Positions 1-11,316 of a stretch of 64,000 nt of DNA are shown in pieces; position 1 is the stretch's first letter, and every line of letters starts with the position of its first letter. The translations under genes and the position numbers were made by a program. The notes beneath the pieces were generated by a model. The model was not told the origin of the DNA. It saw only the letters and a list, made by a program, of their open reading frames with translations, and did no database searches. The stretch lies in NCBI RefSeq assembly GCF_949987535.1, contig NC_080066.1, forward strand, positions 90,787,600-90,851,599, read 5' to 3'. Origin of the DNA: Balaenoptera acutorostrata (Eukaryota > Chordata > Mammalia > Artiodactyla > Balaenopteridae).

Positions 1-910
1 CTCTGCCTTTTCCTTTTGTCTATCGTTCTGTGAATGTGGTTTTCATTCCACAGGCTGCAGAATTGTAGTTCTTCTTGCTTCTGCTGTCTGCCCTTTGGTG
101 GATGTGGCTATCTAAGAGACTTGTGCAAGCTTCCTGATGGGAGGGACTGGTGGTGGGTAGAGCTGGGTGTTGATTTGGTGGGCAGAGCTCAGTAAAACTT
201 TTATCTGTTTGTCTGCTGATAGGTGGGGCTGGGTTCCTTCCCTGTTGGTTTTTTGGCCTGAAGAGACCCAGCACCGGAGCCTATCCGGGCTCCTTGGTGG
301 GGCTAATGGCAGATTCTGGGAGGGCTCACTCCAAGGAGTACTTCCCAGAACTTCTGTTGACAGTGTCCTTGTCCCCACTGTGAGCCACAGCCACCCCCTG
401 CCTCTGCAGGAGACCCTGCAACACTAGCAGGTGGGTCTGCTTCAGTCTCCCATGGGGTCACTGCTTCTTTCCTGGGTCCTGATGCACACACTGCTTTGTG
501 TGTGCCCTGCAAGAATGGAGTCTCTGTTCCCCCCAGTCCTGTTGAAGTCCTGCAATCAAATCCCACTGGCCTTCAAAGTCTGCTTCTCTAGGAATTCCTC
601 CTCCTGTTGCGAGACCAGCAGTTTGGGAAGCCTGACATGGGGCTCAGAACCTTCACTCCAGTGGGTGGACTTCTGTGGTATAAGTGTTCTCCAGTTTTTG
701 AGTCAGCCATCCAGAGGTTATGGGATTTGATTTTATTGTGATTGTGCCCCTCCTACCATCTCATTGCGGCTTCTCTTTTGTCTTTGGATGTGATGTATCA
801 TTTTTGGTGAGTTCCAGTGTCTTCCTGTCTATGATTGTTCAGTAGTTAGTTGTGATTCCGGTGCTCTCACAAGAGGGAGTGGGCACACGTCCTTCTACTC
901 TGCCATCTTG
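1..910 (-). mobile_element. L1 5' UTR (window-truncated L1)
   Basis: This is the 5' UTR of a minus-strand L1 whose coding part lies left of the window. Its left edge matches the stretch just upstream of ORF1 in the L1 at 56620-61937 (61816-61937): both have the ccacaggctgc...gattgtagttcttcttgc wording. Its right edge ends in the L1 5' terminus CAAGATGGCAGAGTAG (minus strand). The ORFs crossing it on both strands are GC-rich chance frames. The element abuts ORF2 sequence of another minus-strand L1 at 911, as expected if it inserted into that copy. Confidence 0.85.
898..910 (-). promoter_or_regulatory. L1 5'-terminal YY1-like start element
   Basis: The minus strand reads CAAGATGGCAGAG at the extreme 5' end. 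In human L1 a YY1 site at the equivalent place (core AAGATGGC) directs transcription to start at the element's first base. The core is intact here. Function in this copy is inferred from position and motif only. Confidence 0.5.
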
Positions 911-2089
911 AACCATTCTTCTCTCATCCTCTCCCTTTTTTTCTTGATGAGTCTGGCTAAAGCTTTATCAATTTTGTTTATCTTCTCAAAGAACCAACTT
1001 TTAGTTTTATGGATCTTTGCTATTGTTTTCTTCGTTTCTATTTCATTTATTTCTGTTTTGATCTTTATGACTTCTTTCCTTCTACTGACTTTGGGGTTTT
1101 TTTGTTCTTCTTTCACTAGTTGCTTTTGGTGTAAGGTTAGATTGTTTATTTGAGAATTTTCTTGTTTCTTGAGGTGAGATTGAATTGGTATAAACTTCCC
1201 TCTTACAACTGCTTTTGCTGTGTCCCATAGGTTTTGGGTCGTCGTGTTTTTGTTGTCATTTGTTTCTAGATTTTTTAAATTTGTTCTTTGATTTCTTCAT
1301 TGATCTCTTGGTTATTTAGTAGCACACTGTTCAGCCTCCATGTGTTTGTGTTTTTGCTGTTTTTTTCCTGTAATTGATTTCCAGTCTCATAGCATTGTGG
1401 TCAGAAAAGATGCTTGATACGATTTCAGTTTTCTTAAATTTTCCAAGGCTTGATTTGTGACTCCAGTTGTGGTTCTATCCTGGAGAATATCTGTGTGCAC
1501 TTGAAAAGAAAGTGTATGCTGCCACTTTTGGGTGGAATGTCCTGTAAATATCAGTTAGATCTATCTGGTCTGTTTTTTCATTTAAAGCTTGTGTTTCCTT
1601 ATTTATTTTCTGTTTGGATGATCTGTCCATTGGTGTAAGTGAGGTTTTAAAGTCATCTACTGTTATTGTGTTACTGTCGATTTCCCTTTTTATGGATGTT
1701 ATCATTTGGCTTATGTATTGAGGTGCTCCTATGTTGGGTGCATAAGTATTTATAATTGTTACATCATCTTCTTGGATTGATCTCTTGATCACTATGTAGT
1801 GTCCTTCCTTGTCTCTTGTAGCAGTCTTTATTTTAAAGTCTATTTTATCTGATATGAGTATTGCTACTCCAGGTTTCTTTTGATTTCAATTTTTATGGAA
1901 TATGATTTTCCATCCCTTCACTTTCAGTCTGTATGTGTCCCTAGGTCTGAAGTGGGTCTCTTGTAGACAGCATATATATGGGTCTTGTTTTTGTATCCAT
2001 TCCACCAGTCTGTGTCTTTTGGTTGGAGCATTTAATCCATTTACATTCAAGATTATTATTGATATGTATATTCCTATTACCATTTTCAT
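911..2089 (-). pseudogene. L1 ORF2 fragment (endonuclease domain), broken
   Basis: The ORF2 N-terminus starts at 2089 with MKMVIGIYISIIILNVNGLN and keeps CLQETHF, the motif carrying the endonuclease catalytic Glu. Frame is then lost and resumes at 1475-1792. There the usual GDFN metal and catalytic box reads DDFK, so the Asn is gone. A further piece at 895-1116 is the linker before the reverse transcriptase. With several frameshifts and no RT domain the fragment cannot be functional. In intact L1s ORF2p nicks target DNA at TTTT/AA and primes cDNA there. Confidence 0.85.
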
Positions 2090-2159
2090 TATTTTTTGTG
2101 TTTGTTTTTGTGGGTCTTTTTACTCTTGTGTTTCCTGCCTAGAGAAGTTCCTTTAGCAT

Positions 2160-3128
2160 TTGTTGTAAAGCTGTTTTGGTGGTGCTGAATTCTCTTAGCT
2201 TTTGCTGGTTTGTAAAGCTTTTCATTTCTCCGTCGAATCTGGGTGAGATCCTTGCTGAGTAGAGTAATCTTGCTTGTAGGTTTTTCTCTTTCCTCACTTT
2301 ATGTATATCCTTCCACTCCCTTCTGGCCTGCGGAGTTTCCGCTGAAAAATCAGCTGATAACCTTATGGGAATTCCTTTGTATATTATTTTTGCTTTTCCC
2401 TTGTTGCTTTTAATATTTTTTCTTTTAATTTAACTTTTGTTATTTTGATTAATATTGTCTTGGTGTGTTTCTCCTAGGGTTTATCCTGTATGGGACTCTC
2501 TGCACTTCCTGGACTTGCGTGACTATTTCCTTTCCCATGTTAGGGAAGTTATCCACTATAATCTCTTTGAATATTTTCTCAGACCCTTTCTTTTTCTCTA
2601 CTTCTTCCTGGACCCCTATAATTCGAATGTTGTTGTGTTTTGTGTTGTCCCAGAAGTCTTTGAGATTGTCTTCAATTCCTTTCATTCTTTTCTTTATTCT
2701 GCTCCTCGGCAGTTATTTCCACCCTTCTGTCTTCCAGCTCACTTATTCGTCCTTGTGCCTCAGTTATTCTGTTATTGATTCCTTCTATTGTATTTTGCAT
2801 TTCAGTTATTGTGTTGCTTATCTCTGTTTTTTTGTTCTTTAGTTCTTCTAGAGCTTGTTAAACATTTTTTGTATTTTCTCAATCCGTGACTCCATTCTAT
2901 TTCCGAGATTCTGGATCATCGTTACTATTGTTACTCTGAATTCTTTTACAGTAGGTTGCCTATTTCCTCTTCATTTATTTGGCCTTGTAGGTTTTCACCT
3001 TGGTCCTTCATCTGTGACATATTTTTTTGTTGTCTTTTTTTTTCTTTTTTTGATGGGTGGGATTGTGTTCCTGTATTACTGGTTGTTCGACCTGAGGCTT
3101 CCAGCATAACGCTGGGTCTTGGTGCCAA
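2160..3128 (-). pseudogene. L1 ORF1 relic (RNA chaperone)
   Basis: Minus-strand pieces at 2449-2685 and 2946-3128 match L1 ORF1p. The first holds the RRM core (DNTKHNNIRIIGVQEE, then FKEIIVDNFPNMGKEI) and the start of the C-terminal domain; the second is the N-terminal region before the coiled coil. Stops and frameshifts separate them, so no full-length protein of about 330 residues can be made. It sits in normal L1 order, upstream of the ORF2 fragment at 911-2089. Confidence 0.8.
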
Positions 3129-3129
3129 G

Positions 3130-4486
3130 ATGAGAACCTCTGGGAGACCTCACTCCAATAATTATTCCCTGGGGTCTGAGGTTCTCTGTTAGTCCAATGG
3201 TTCGGACTCAGATCTCCCACCACAGGAGCTCATTCCCGACCCCCAGCTTGTGAACCAAGATCCGGCAAGCTGTGTGAGGCAGAAAAAAGAAAAAAGAAAA
3301 AAAGGAGCAGAACAATAACAAAGAGTAAAAAATAAAATAAGATTAGAAAAATAACAGATACGTGGGAAAGAATAAATAAAAATATAGAAGAAACCACAAC
3401 TGGAAGGTAAAACAAACCCATAGTAGTAAAAAAGAGGAGAAAAAAAAAGTGGAAAAGTTCTTGGCTGTGAGGGGCAGGGATTAGGCATAGTTGGGGTTTA
3501 GGTGGTGGGCGGGGCCTATGCTTTGGACCCACAGGGCTGGAAAACGCCCTGGGGGCGTGAGGGGTGGGGCTTATCCTCAGCACAGCAGGAGGGGCCCAGG
3601 AGTGCCTCTGGCCTTAGAGGGCAGAGCACCAGGTCAGGTCCCCAGCAGGCTTACTGGGCCCGAGTGGGCAGGGGAAATGCTAGGCATGTTCCCCCCTGAT
3701 CCTCTGATCTCAGAGGGCCCCTCCCCATTGTCCTCTCTTCTTCTCCCCCTCACCATGCCCCTAGGACCCATGTGGCCAGAGGGTGCCCTGGACAGCAGGG
3801 GACCAGACCCAGAAGCCCAGTGGGCTTCCTGGGGCTGAATGTGTGGGGGAAACACCCACCATGCCTCCCCTGATGCATTGGTCCTGGAGGGCTCCCCCAC
3901 TTCTGCCTTTCCTCCTCTTCCCCCCTCCTCACTCTCTCCCACATCCCCAGGACCCACGAGGCCAGATGGGGCCCCAGAGAATAGTGAACCAGGCACGGGA
4001 GCCCAGCAGGCTTCCCAGGGCCCAGATGGATGGGGGAAACACCCACTGTGCCTCCCCTGATCCTCTGGTCTTGGAGGGCCCCTCCCATCCACCTCTCCTC
4101 TTCTCCCCCCCACCTCCCTCCTATGCCCCTAGGACCAACATGGCCCAGAGGGGGCCTCAGAGGGTGGTGGACCCTGCCTGGGAGCCCAGCAGTCTTCCCA
4201 GGGCCCAGTTGGGAAGGGAAACACCATGTGCACTCCCTCCTGATCGTCCAAGGCCCCAAGGGTCCCTCCAGGCATGGGAACCCCTCCCCCCTCCCAGCCA
4301 CCCCTAGGGCATCAGTCCTGTCTGGCCTCCACTTCTCCTCCGCCCTCACTCCCCCCCACATCCTACCCTGTCACTTGGGGGTTCCTCCCATCTCCTTGGT
4401 CATCGAGGTCCCCCACCAGCGTCCGGCAGGTACCCTAGTTGGGGGGAGACACGAACTCCATGTCCTCCCTCGCTGCCATCTTCAAG
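3130..4486 (-). promoter_or_regulatory. GC-rich L1 5' UTR with tandem monomers
   Basis: The 5' UTR of the L1 at 911-4486. The part next to ORF1 (3130-3270) is alignable to the other L1 5' UTRs in the window. An A-rich block on the plus strand (3281-3450) follows, and the distal part is strongly C-rich on the plus strand and holds head-to-tail repeats. Minus-strand G-runs (plus-strand C-runs at 4101-4130) could form quadruplexes. Large proline- or glycine-rich frames on both strands are composition artefacts. Confidence 0.7.
3671..4310 (-). repeat. About 180-bp tandem monomers, three full units plus partial
   Basis: The landmark ggggaaa recurs at 3671, 3847, 4033 and 4215, spacings of 176, 186 and 182 bp. 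Each unit also repeats a ctgatc...ctgg block, gagggcccctcc, a ctcctcttctccccc block, a ctaggaccca block and agcccagcaggcttcc. Units differ by point changes and small indels. A related array with fewer units occurs at 19912-20195. Confidence 0.75.
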
Positions 4487-5552
4487 AGACTAGTTCACTG
4501 ATTTATAAGGTGTTTTTTTTGATAATACCACTCTATCTTCATAACTGTGGCTTTATAGTACGACTTGAAGTGTCAGTCCTCCAACTTTGTTCTTTAGTAT
4601 TTTGACCATTCTAAGTCTTTTGCCTTCCCTAAAACTTTAGAATTGGTTTTTCAATATTCATAAAATATCTTGCTAGGATTTTGATATTATCATGATTAAT
4701 CCCTGTTGATGTGAAGGATTACATTAATTGATATTCAAGTGTTGAACCAGCTTTGCTACCTGGAATAAATCCCACTTGGTACTGTTACATAATTCTTTAT
4801 ACATTGTTGGATTTGGTTTGCTAATATTCTCTTGAGGATTGTACCATCTATGATCATGAGAGAAATTGCCCTGTAGTTTTCCTTCCTTGTAATGTCTTTA
4901 TCTGGTTTTGTTAGGGTAATGTTGACCGTATAAAATGAGTTAGGAAGTGTTTTCTTGATATTGAAGAGAATTGGTATCAGTTCTTTAAATCTTTGGTAGA
5001 ACTCACCATTAAAACCATTAAAATCTAAGCCTGGTGTTTTCTTTTTTGAAATATTATTAATTATTGATTCAATGTATTTAATGGATATAGACCTATTTGG
5101 ACTATCTGTTTTTCCTCATGTGACTTTTTGTAGTCTGTGTCTTTTAATTGATACATTTCATTTGTTATCAAAACTGTAGGCATAAAATTTTTCATAATGT
5201 TCATATATTATCCTTTTGATATCTAAAGAATCAGTAGTAAGGTTACCTCTTTCATTTCTAAGATTGGTAAATTGTGTCCTTTATTTTTTTTCTTGGTTAA
5301 TCTGGCTAGAAATTAATCAATTTGAATTATCATTCTAAATAGCTGGCATTTTGGTTTTGTTGATTCACTCCAGGTTTTTCTGTTTTCAACTTCACTGATT
5401 TCTGCTCTAATTTCTATTATTTTCTTCTGCTTGCTTTAGGCTTAAATTTCTCTTCTTTCTCTAGTTTCCTAAGGTGGAAGTTAGACATGAGCTATTGATT
5501 ATTTAAAGACTTTATAGAAGTCCCCACGTATAATAGTGGATTTGTTTATTTT

Positions 5553-5765
5553 TCATTGCAAATCTATCAGTTTTTGCTTCCCATATTTTGACACACTATT
5601 GTTTGGTACCAAAATATTAAGGATTGTTATATCTCCTAAGAGAATTGACTCCTTTATATTATCTTCTTTATCTCTGATAATTTTCCTGTTCTGAAGTCTG
5701 CTTTGTATGAGATTAATGTAGCTACTCCAGCTTTCTTTGATTAGTATTAGCATATGTTTCTCCAT
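5553..5765 (-). pseudogene. L1M ORF2 endonuclease relic
   Basis: A 70-residue minus-strand open stretch containing ILLGDITILNILVPN, a decayed version of the endonuclease strand usually read as (I/Q)xDITIxNxYAPN. No complete domain or start remains. It is part of the old L1M at 4510-8790. Confidence 0.6.
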
Positions 5766-6229
5766 CCCTTTACTTTTAATTTATCTGTGATTTTAGATTC
5801 AAAACAGGTTTCTTATAGACAACATATATTTAGATCTTGCTTTGTTTATCCATTCTGATAATCTCTGTCTTTTAATTCGTGTATAGACCATTCATATTTA
5901 GTGATTACTGATATCATTGTTTTAATATTTACCGCATTTATAACTGTTTTCTATTTGTTGTACTTACTCTGTGTTTCTTTTTTTCTTCCTCTCATTTTTT
6001 GCCTTTTCTGACTTTAATTGAGCATATTATATGAATCCATTTACTGTCTTCTTTTAGCGTATCAATTGTACATTTTTTAAAATTAGTGGTTGTCCTGGAG
6101 TTTGCTACATATATTTGCGAATAATTTAAGATCACTCTCAGAAAACACTATACGACTTCACAGGTAGTACAGGTACCTTATACCAGAGCATTCCTAATTC
6201 CTGCCTTCCATCTCTCACTATTATATAAA

Positions 6230-6780
6230 TGAGTCAAAGATGGCCTCTGTGAAATGTCCCCTAAAATTGTTTATTTTTTCACTGCATGCTGAGATTCATT
6301 AGCTTAAAAGCCCACAGGTGCCAAACTCAAATTTTTACATATGCAATTATGTAAGCAGATTTTTAGACATTTAGAGACTGACTACTTTGTATATCCCATG
6401 AAACCTCACCCACATCTGTTGGTTAGTGATAAAATAGAGACTTGTTATGAGACCCCAAGCTGCCAGACATTTTAGAGTTCTCTGACCTAGAGTCTCCCTT
6501 CCTTGCTGCTTAGTAACATCACCCAAAGAGTTAATCCCCTCTCCAGTTCTCCTTTGTCCCCTCCCCTCCTAAGTAATGACTCCCATGCTACAGTCTCTGG
6601 ACAGTCTCTTGCTATAAGAGACTTTCTTCATATTCAAACCTGTCAAGGTGTCACCCATTAAAGCTTATATAAGTGATAGCCCTTCGTGGTCATATTGTTT
6701 TTCTAGATCAGGCCCAGAGTCCCTTGAATTCCCTATACTTATAACATTGCTGTCATTCCACTTATCTATATACTATGATG
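6230..6780. mobile_element. Unclassified insertion within L1M, LTR-like
   Basis: L1 inter-ORF sequence is interrupted here by about 550 bp with no L1 similarity that I can see. Candidate LTR features on the plus strand are a TATA-like gctataagag near 6612 and ATTAAAGCTTATATAAG near 6658. The octamer actattat occurs just left (about 6218) and right (about 6796) of the stretch and could be a target duplication, but it also fits the L1 flank. No clear TG...CA ends were fixed. It may be a solo LTR of an endogenous retrovirus. Confidence 0.35.
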
Positions 6781-7156
6781 GCCCAATACATTGTTACTAT
6801 TATTACTCTGAACATTTGATCATTGGGGAATAAGAAAAAGAAAAGATTTTATTTTACCTTAATTTATTCCTTCCTAGATGTCTTTCCTTTCTTTATGTAG
6901 ATCCAAGTTTCTAACCTATATTATTTTCCATCTCCCTGAAGCACCACTTTTAGTGTTTCTTTCAGGGCAGATCTGCTGGCAATAAATTCCTTCAATTTGT
7001 GTTTGACAGAGTCTTTATTTTTCCTTTAACTTTTGAAGGACAGTTTTGATTTAATATAGAATTCCAGGTTGGTGTATTTTTCTTTCAGGATTTTAAATAT
7101 TTTACTCTATTCTCTTTTTGCTTGTATGATTACTGATGAGAAGTCTGGTATAGTTT

Positions 7157-7387
7157 TCATCTTTGTTTTTCTATAGTTAAGGTGAAACCCCTAGCTGCTT
7201 TCAAGATTTTCTCTTTTTGTTTGGTTTTCTGCAATTTGAATATGATGTGCCTAAGTGTGGAATTTTTGTTTTTTATCCTGCTTTGTGTTTTCTGTGCTAA
7301 AGTTTCTACTGACATTGTCCTCAAATTCACTGGTTCTTTCTTTGACCATGTCTGTCTACTGATAATCCTATCAAAAAGATTTTTCAT
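7157..7387 (-). pseudogene. L1M ORF1 C-terminal relic
   Basis: A 76-residue minus-strand stretch with RHIIFKLQKTKQKEKILKAAR, the conserved link between the RRM and the C-terminal domain of L1 ORF1p. The rest of ORF1 around it is decayed. It belongs to the old L1M at 4510-8790. Confidence 0.65.
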
Positions 7388-7751
7388 TTCTGTTAGTTTT
7401 TTTTATTTCTAGAATTTCCTTTTGATTCTTTCTAGTGTTTTCATCTCTCTGCTTATATTACCCATCTGCTCTGGCATGTTGTCTACTTTATCATTAGAAT
7501 TCTTAACCTAGTAATTATAGTTATTTTAAATTCTCTGATAATTCTAAACTCTGTGCCATATCTGAGCTGATATATTTGATTTGTCTCTGCAGGCTATGTT
7601 TTTGCTTGCCTTTTAGCATGCCTGTAATTTTTTGTTGAAACTTATACACTACGTATCACGTAATAGGATTTGAAGTAAATAGGCATTTAGTGTCATGTCT
7701 TAAGTTAATCTGGATAGGAGATAGGCTTTGTCTAATGTCTGCTATAGCTGT

Positions 7752-7768
7752 AGATGCCAGAGACTTTT
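7752..7768. repeat. Target-site duplication, left copy
   Basis: agatgccagagactttt, identical to 8028-8044, flanking the L1 tail at 7769-8027. Confidence 0.9.
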
Positions 7769-8027
7769 TAAATTGAAGTATAGTTGATTTACAACGTTGT
7801 TTTAATTTCTGCTGTACAGCAAAGTGATTCAGTTATATATACGTTTTTAAAATATTCTTTTCCATTATGGTTTATCTCAGGATATTGAATATAGATCCCT
7901 GTACTACCCAGTAAGACCTTGTTTATCCTTTCTATATATAATAGTTTGCATCTGCTAACCCCAAACTCCCACTTCATCCCTCCCCCACCCCACCTCCCCC
8001 TTGGCAACCACAAGTCTGTTCTCTATG
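7769..8027 (-). mobile_element. 5'-truncated L1 insertion, 3' UTR only
   Basis: About 259 bp of L1 3' UTR on the minus strand: the plus strand starts ...aattgaagtatagttgattt and ends ...caaccacaagtctgttc. It is the same 3' UTR type as that beginning at 11690. It sits inside the 5' UTR/ORF1 border of an old L1M and is bracketed by a perfect 17-bp target-site duplication, so both ends are exact. The poly-A tail is very short. Confidence 0.9.
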
Positions 8028-8044
8028 AGATGCCAGAGACTTTT
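8028..8044. repeat. Target-site duplication, right copy
   Basis: Exact 17-bp partner of 7752-7768. Ending in tttt, it fits endonuclease-primed insertion. Confidence 0.9.
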
Positions 8045-10260
8045 ATTTCTTTTGGTGTTTTTGTTATTTGCTGCACTTCTGTCTTTGGGCTTCCCTAAAA
8101 ATTCTCTCTTTAAGTAGAGTCTGAGCCTTGGAACTCTTTCACTCTAATCCACTATTATTATACTGGAGGCCTATTGTTGTGATGGTAAGGTGAAGCAGTC
8201 TATAATCGTGTAATTAAGTCTCAGTCTTTAAGTGGGCCTGTGTCACTGGGTGTGATATTCACAAGTATTTTCTCAGCTTTTCTTTTTCTTAAGTGAGATA
8301 GAAAGGCTTACAGGTGGCTGGAGTTGAGTGATTTTTATTTCCACACCTCAGATAAGGTTCTGGTAGTGTTTTCCCTTATTGAGCAGACCTTTCTAATAGA
8401 GAATTTTCTGGTCCTTTTTCCCTTCCCTGACAGAAACATGAGTGTTTTTTTGTGGTTCTTTAACATGAGTACCTGATTATGTCCAAGTAAAATCCACAAA
8501 AGTATGGCACTTCTGCTGCCCCCAGAAATTTCTCACTCTCATACTAGACCACACTTAATCTCCAGCAGTTCATCGAAGTTACCATTTAAGTGTTCTCACC
8601 AGTTTATTATACCAGCAGCTCTTGTTCCATTTAGGCTGGTCTCAGCTGTGATTCTCTGTATTCACCTGTCTCTCCAGATTTCAGGATGCAGTTTGCCCTG
8701 AGAGCTCGATTCTCTGAATGATCCAAGAAAAGTCATTAATTTTCAGTTTGTTCAGCTTTTTCTTATTGAAAAGACAAGAATGATGATTTCCAAGCTCTTT
8801 ATGTGTCAGAGCTGAAAATGTAAGTCCCCTTGATTTATTTTTGAATGTTAAAGTAACCATGAGTTTCACAGATAAAGCTCATTGATTATGATGTATTATC
8901 ATTTTCACATATTGCAGGATTAGATTTACTAAAATTTTGTCAATAATTTTTACATTTATGTTCATAAGGGACATTAGTTTGTAGTTTCCTTTTTTAATAA
9001 TGTCTTCTGTTCTTTTGGTATCATGGTAATGTTGGCTCACAGAATTAGTTGGAAAGTATGCCCTCCTCTTTACTTTTCTGAGGAATTTGTGTAACGTTGG
9101 TACTATTTCTTCCTGAAATGTTTGGTAGAATTCGCCAATAAAGCCATCTGGGTCTGGAGTTTTCTTTGTGGGAAGTGTTTAGCTATAAATTCCATTACTT
9201 TTATACATGTAAGACCATAGAAGTAATCTATTTCTTCATGAATAAACTTTGGTATTTTGTGACTTTCAGTGAAGTTGTACATTTCATTAAAGTTATTGAA
9301 TGTATTGGCATTAAGTGGTTCATAATATTCTCTTACTACCTCTTTAATATCTGTAGAATATTTATAGATGTTACCCTCTCATTCCTGATAAAGCTCATTT
9401 TTTACTTCTCTTTCTCTCTCATGTATATATATAGAAATACATGGATGCATATAGCTATTTGTTCCCTGATCACTCTGGTTAGAGATTTATCATTTTATTG
9501 AGTTTCTCAAAGAACCAGCTTTTGGCTTCATTGATTTTATCTACATTTTTATTTAATTAATTTCTACTCCTACCTTTATTATGTCCTTTCTTCTGCTTAC
9601 ATTGAGCTTAATTTTTTCTTCTTTTCTATTTTCTTAAGGGGGAAGCTAAAGTCATTGGTTTGAGACATTTCCTTTCCTATATGAGTATATTTAGTGTCAT
9701 AAATTTCTGTACTGCTTTAGATGTCTTGTATACATTTTAATATATTATGTTGTCATTTATCTTCAGTTCAAAATACTTTTTAATTGCTCTTTTGATTTCT
9801 TATTTGAAGTAAGAGGTATTTAGAAGTGCTTAATTTTATTTCCAAATAGTTGTAGATTAGATATCTTTGTTATTAACTTCTTATTTAATTCCCTTGTAGT
9901 CAGAGAACAGAGTTTCTATGAATTGAATTCTTTTAAATTTATTGAAACTTGTTTTATGGCTCAGAATAAGGTTTGTCTAGATAAATGTTCCAAGTAGACT
10001 TGCAGCATATTTATTCAGCTGTTTTAAGTGGAATGTTCTATAAAATTTAATTAGCTGTAGTTGGTTAATAGTGTTGTTCAAACCTATATCCTGAATGATT
10101 TTCTGCCTACTTGTTCTATAAATTATTGAGAGAAGAGTGTATAATATTTTACTCTAATCATGAATTTGCCTATTGTTCCTTATAATACTACCAGATTTTC
10201 TTTCATGTTTTCAATCTCTGTTGTTAGGTGCATACACATCTAGGATTGTTATGTATTCTT

Positions 10261-10563
10261 TTTTTTTTTAATTTTTTTTTAAAATTTTTATTTATTTAAA
10301 CACTATTTTATTTATTTATGGCTGTGTTGGGTCTTCGTTTCTGTGCGAGGGCTTTCTCCAGTTGTGGCAAGTCGGGGCCACTCTTCATCGCGGTGCGCGG
10401 GGCCTCTCATTATCGCGGCCTCTCCAGACGCGCAGGCTCAGTAATTGTGGCTCACGGGCCCAGTTGCTCCGCAGCATGTGGGATCCTCCCAGACCAGGGC
10501 TCGAACCCGTGTCCCCTGCATTGGCAGGCAGATTCTCAACCACTGCGCCACCAGGGAAGCCCC
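10261..10563 (-). mobile_element. CHR-type tRNA-Glu SINE
   Basis: A minus-strand SINE. The tRNA-like head is at the right end (ccaccagggaagcccc at 10548-10563, read in reverse), with a box B-like ggctcgaacc near 10498. The AT-rich tail is at the left. It is flanked by a perfect 14-bp duplication, tgttatgtattctt, at 10247-10260 and 10564-10577. It inserted into the old L1 at 8872-11690, which resumes at once on the right. Confidence 0.92.
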
Positions 10564-11238
10564 TGTTATGTATTCTTGATTAGTTGGTCCTTCTTTCATT
10601 TTGAAAAAGCACTCTTTACCTCTGGTAATATTATTTTCTATAAAATCTATTCTGCCTGATATTAACATAGCCACTTGAGCTTTCTTTTGATTAGAGTTAG
10701 CATGGAATAGCTTTATCTTTTACTTTTAACCTATTTTGCCTTTATATCCAAAGTGAGTTTCTCACTGGCAACATGTAATTGGGTCTTGCTTTTTTATCCA
10801 ATATAATAATTCCCACTTTTCACTTGGGGAGTTTAGACCATTTATTTAACATGATTATTTTAACAATCATGCTTAAATCAACCATCTTGCTACTTGTTTT
10901 CTACTTTTTCCATCTGTTCTCTGTTTCTTTTTTCCTCTTTTTCTGCCTTCTTTTGGTCTTTCTGCTTTTGTTAGTTTCAAAGCTATAATTCTGATTTTGG
11001 TTTCTGTTTGATTGCTTTAAGTTTCATAATATACAAATTTATCATATGGTGTACCTGTATGAGAAGTAGTGTCATATTACTTATAGCAATATACTTTCAT
11101 TTCCCTCTCCCTAGAATTTGGGCTATTGTTGAAATATATTTTATTTCTACATATGTTATAAACACCACAATACAAAGCTATTGATTTGCTTTAAATAGGC
11201 AATTCTCTAATAAAGAGATTTAAAAATAAGAAAAACAT

Positions 11239-11241
<3 letters not shown>

Positions 11242-11288
<47 letters not shown>

Positions 11289-11316
11289 CATACATACATA
11301 CATACATACACATACC
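11242..11316. repeat. (TA)n / (CATA)n compound microsatellite
   Basis: About 43 bp of alternating TA followed by about 32 bp of CATA units. It sits in the inter-ORF A/T-rich stretch of an old L1. Confidence 0.95.

Larger units (their letters stand above)
911..4486 (-). mobile_element. L1 5' half: ORF2 endonuclease, ORF1, monomeric 5' UTR
   Basis: A minus-strand L1 reading right to left: 5' UTR (about 3130-4486), ORF1 (about 2160-3128) and the first third of ORF2 (911-2089). The 3' two-thirds of ORF2 and the 3' UTR are absent and presumably lie left of the window, displaced by the L1 at 1-910. The 5' end is CTTGAAGATGGCAGCG at 4471-4486, abutting a much older L1. Confidence 0.85.
4510..8790 (-). 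mobile_element. Old L1M element (ORF2 N-part, ORF1, 5' UTR)
   Basis: A highly diverged minus-strand L1. 4510-6060 reads as decayed ORF2, with reverse-transcriptase wording near 4730-4870 and endonuclease wording near 5540-5760. 6060-6230 and 6780-7000 are the inter-ORF region, 7000-7750 is ORF1, and 8045-8790 is an L1M-type 5' UTR. It is interrupted by an unclassified insertion (about 6230-6780) and a young L1 3'-end insertion (7769-8027). The 3' half of ORF2 and the 3' UTR are missing at the left. Confidence 0.75.

Noticed and set aside
3671..4310. CRISPR-like or satellite array
   Set aside because: Units of about 180 bp are contiguous without spacers, few in number, and lie at the L1 promoter position.
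3634..4361. Long Pro/Gly-rich open frames on both strands (159-203 codons)
   Set aside because: They lie in the C-rich tandem monomers of an L1 5' UTR. The frames are open on both strands because of composition, with no domain or conserved start.
8504..8869. Possible small genes on either strand
   Set aside because: Sequence belongs to the old L1M 5' UTR; no other coding sign.
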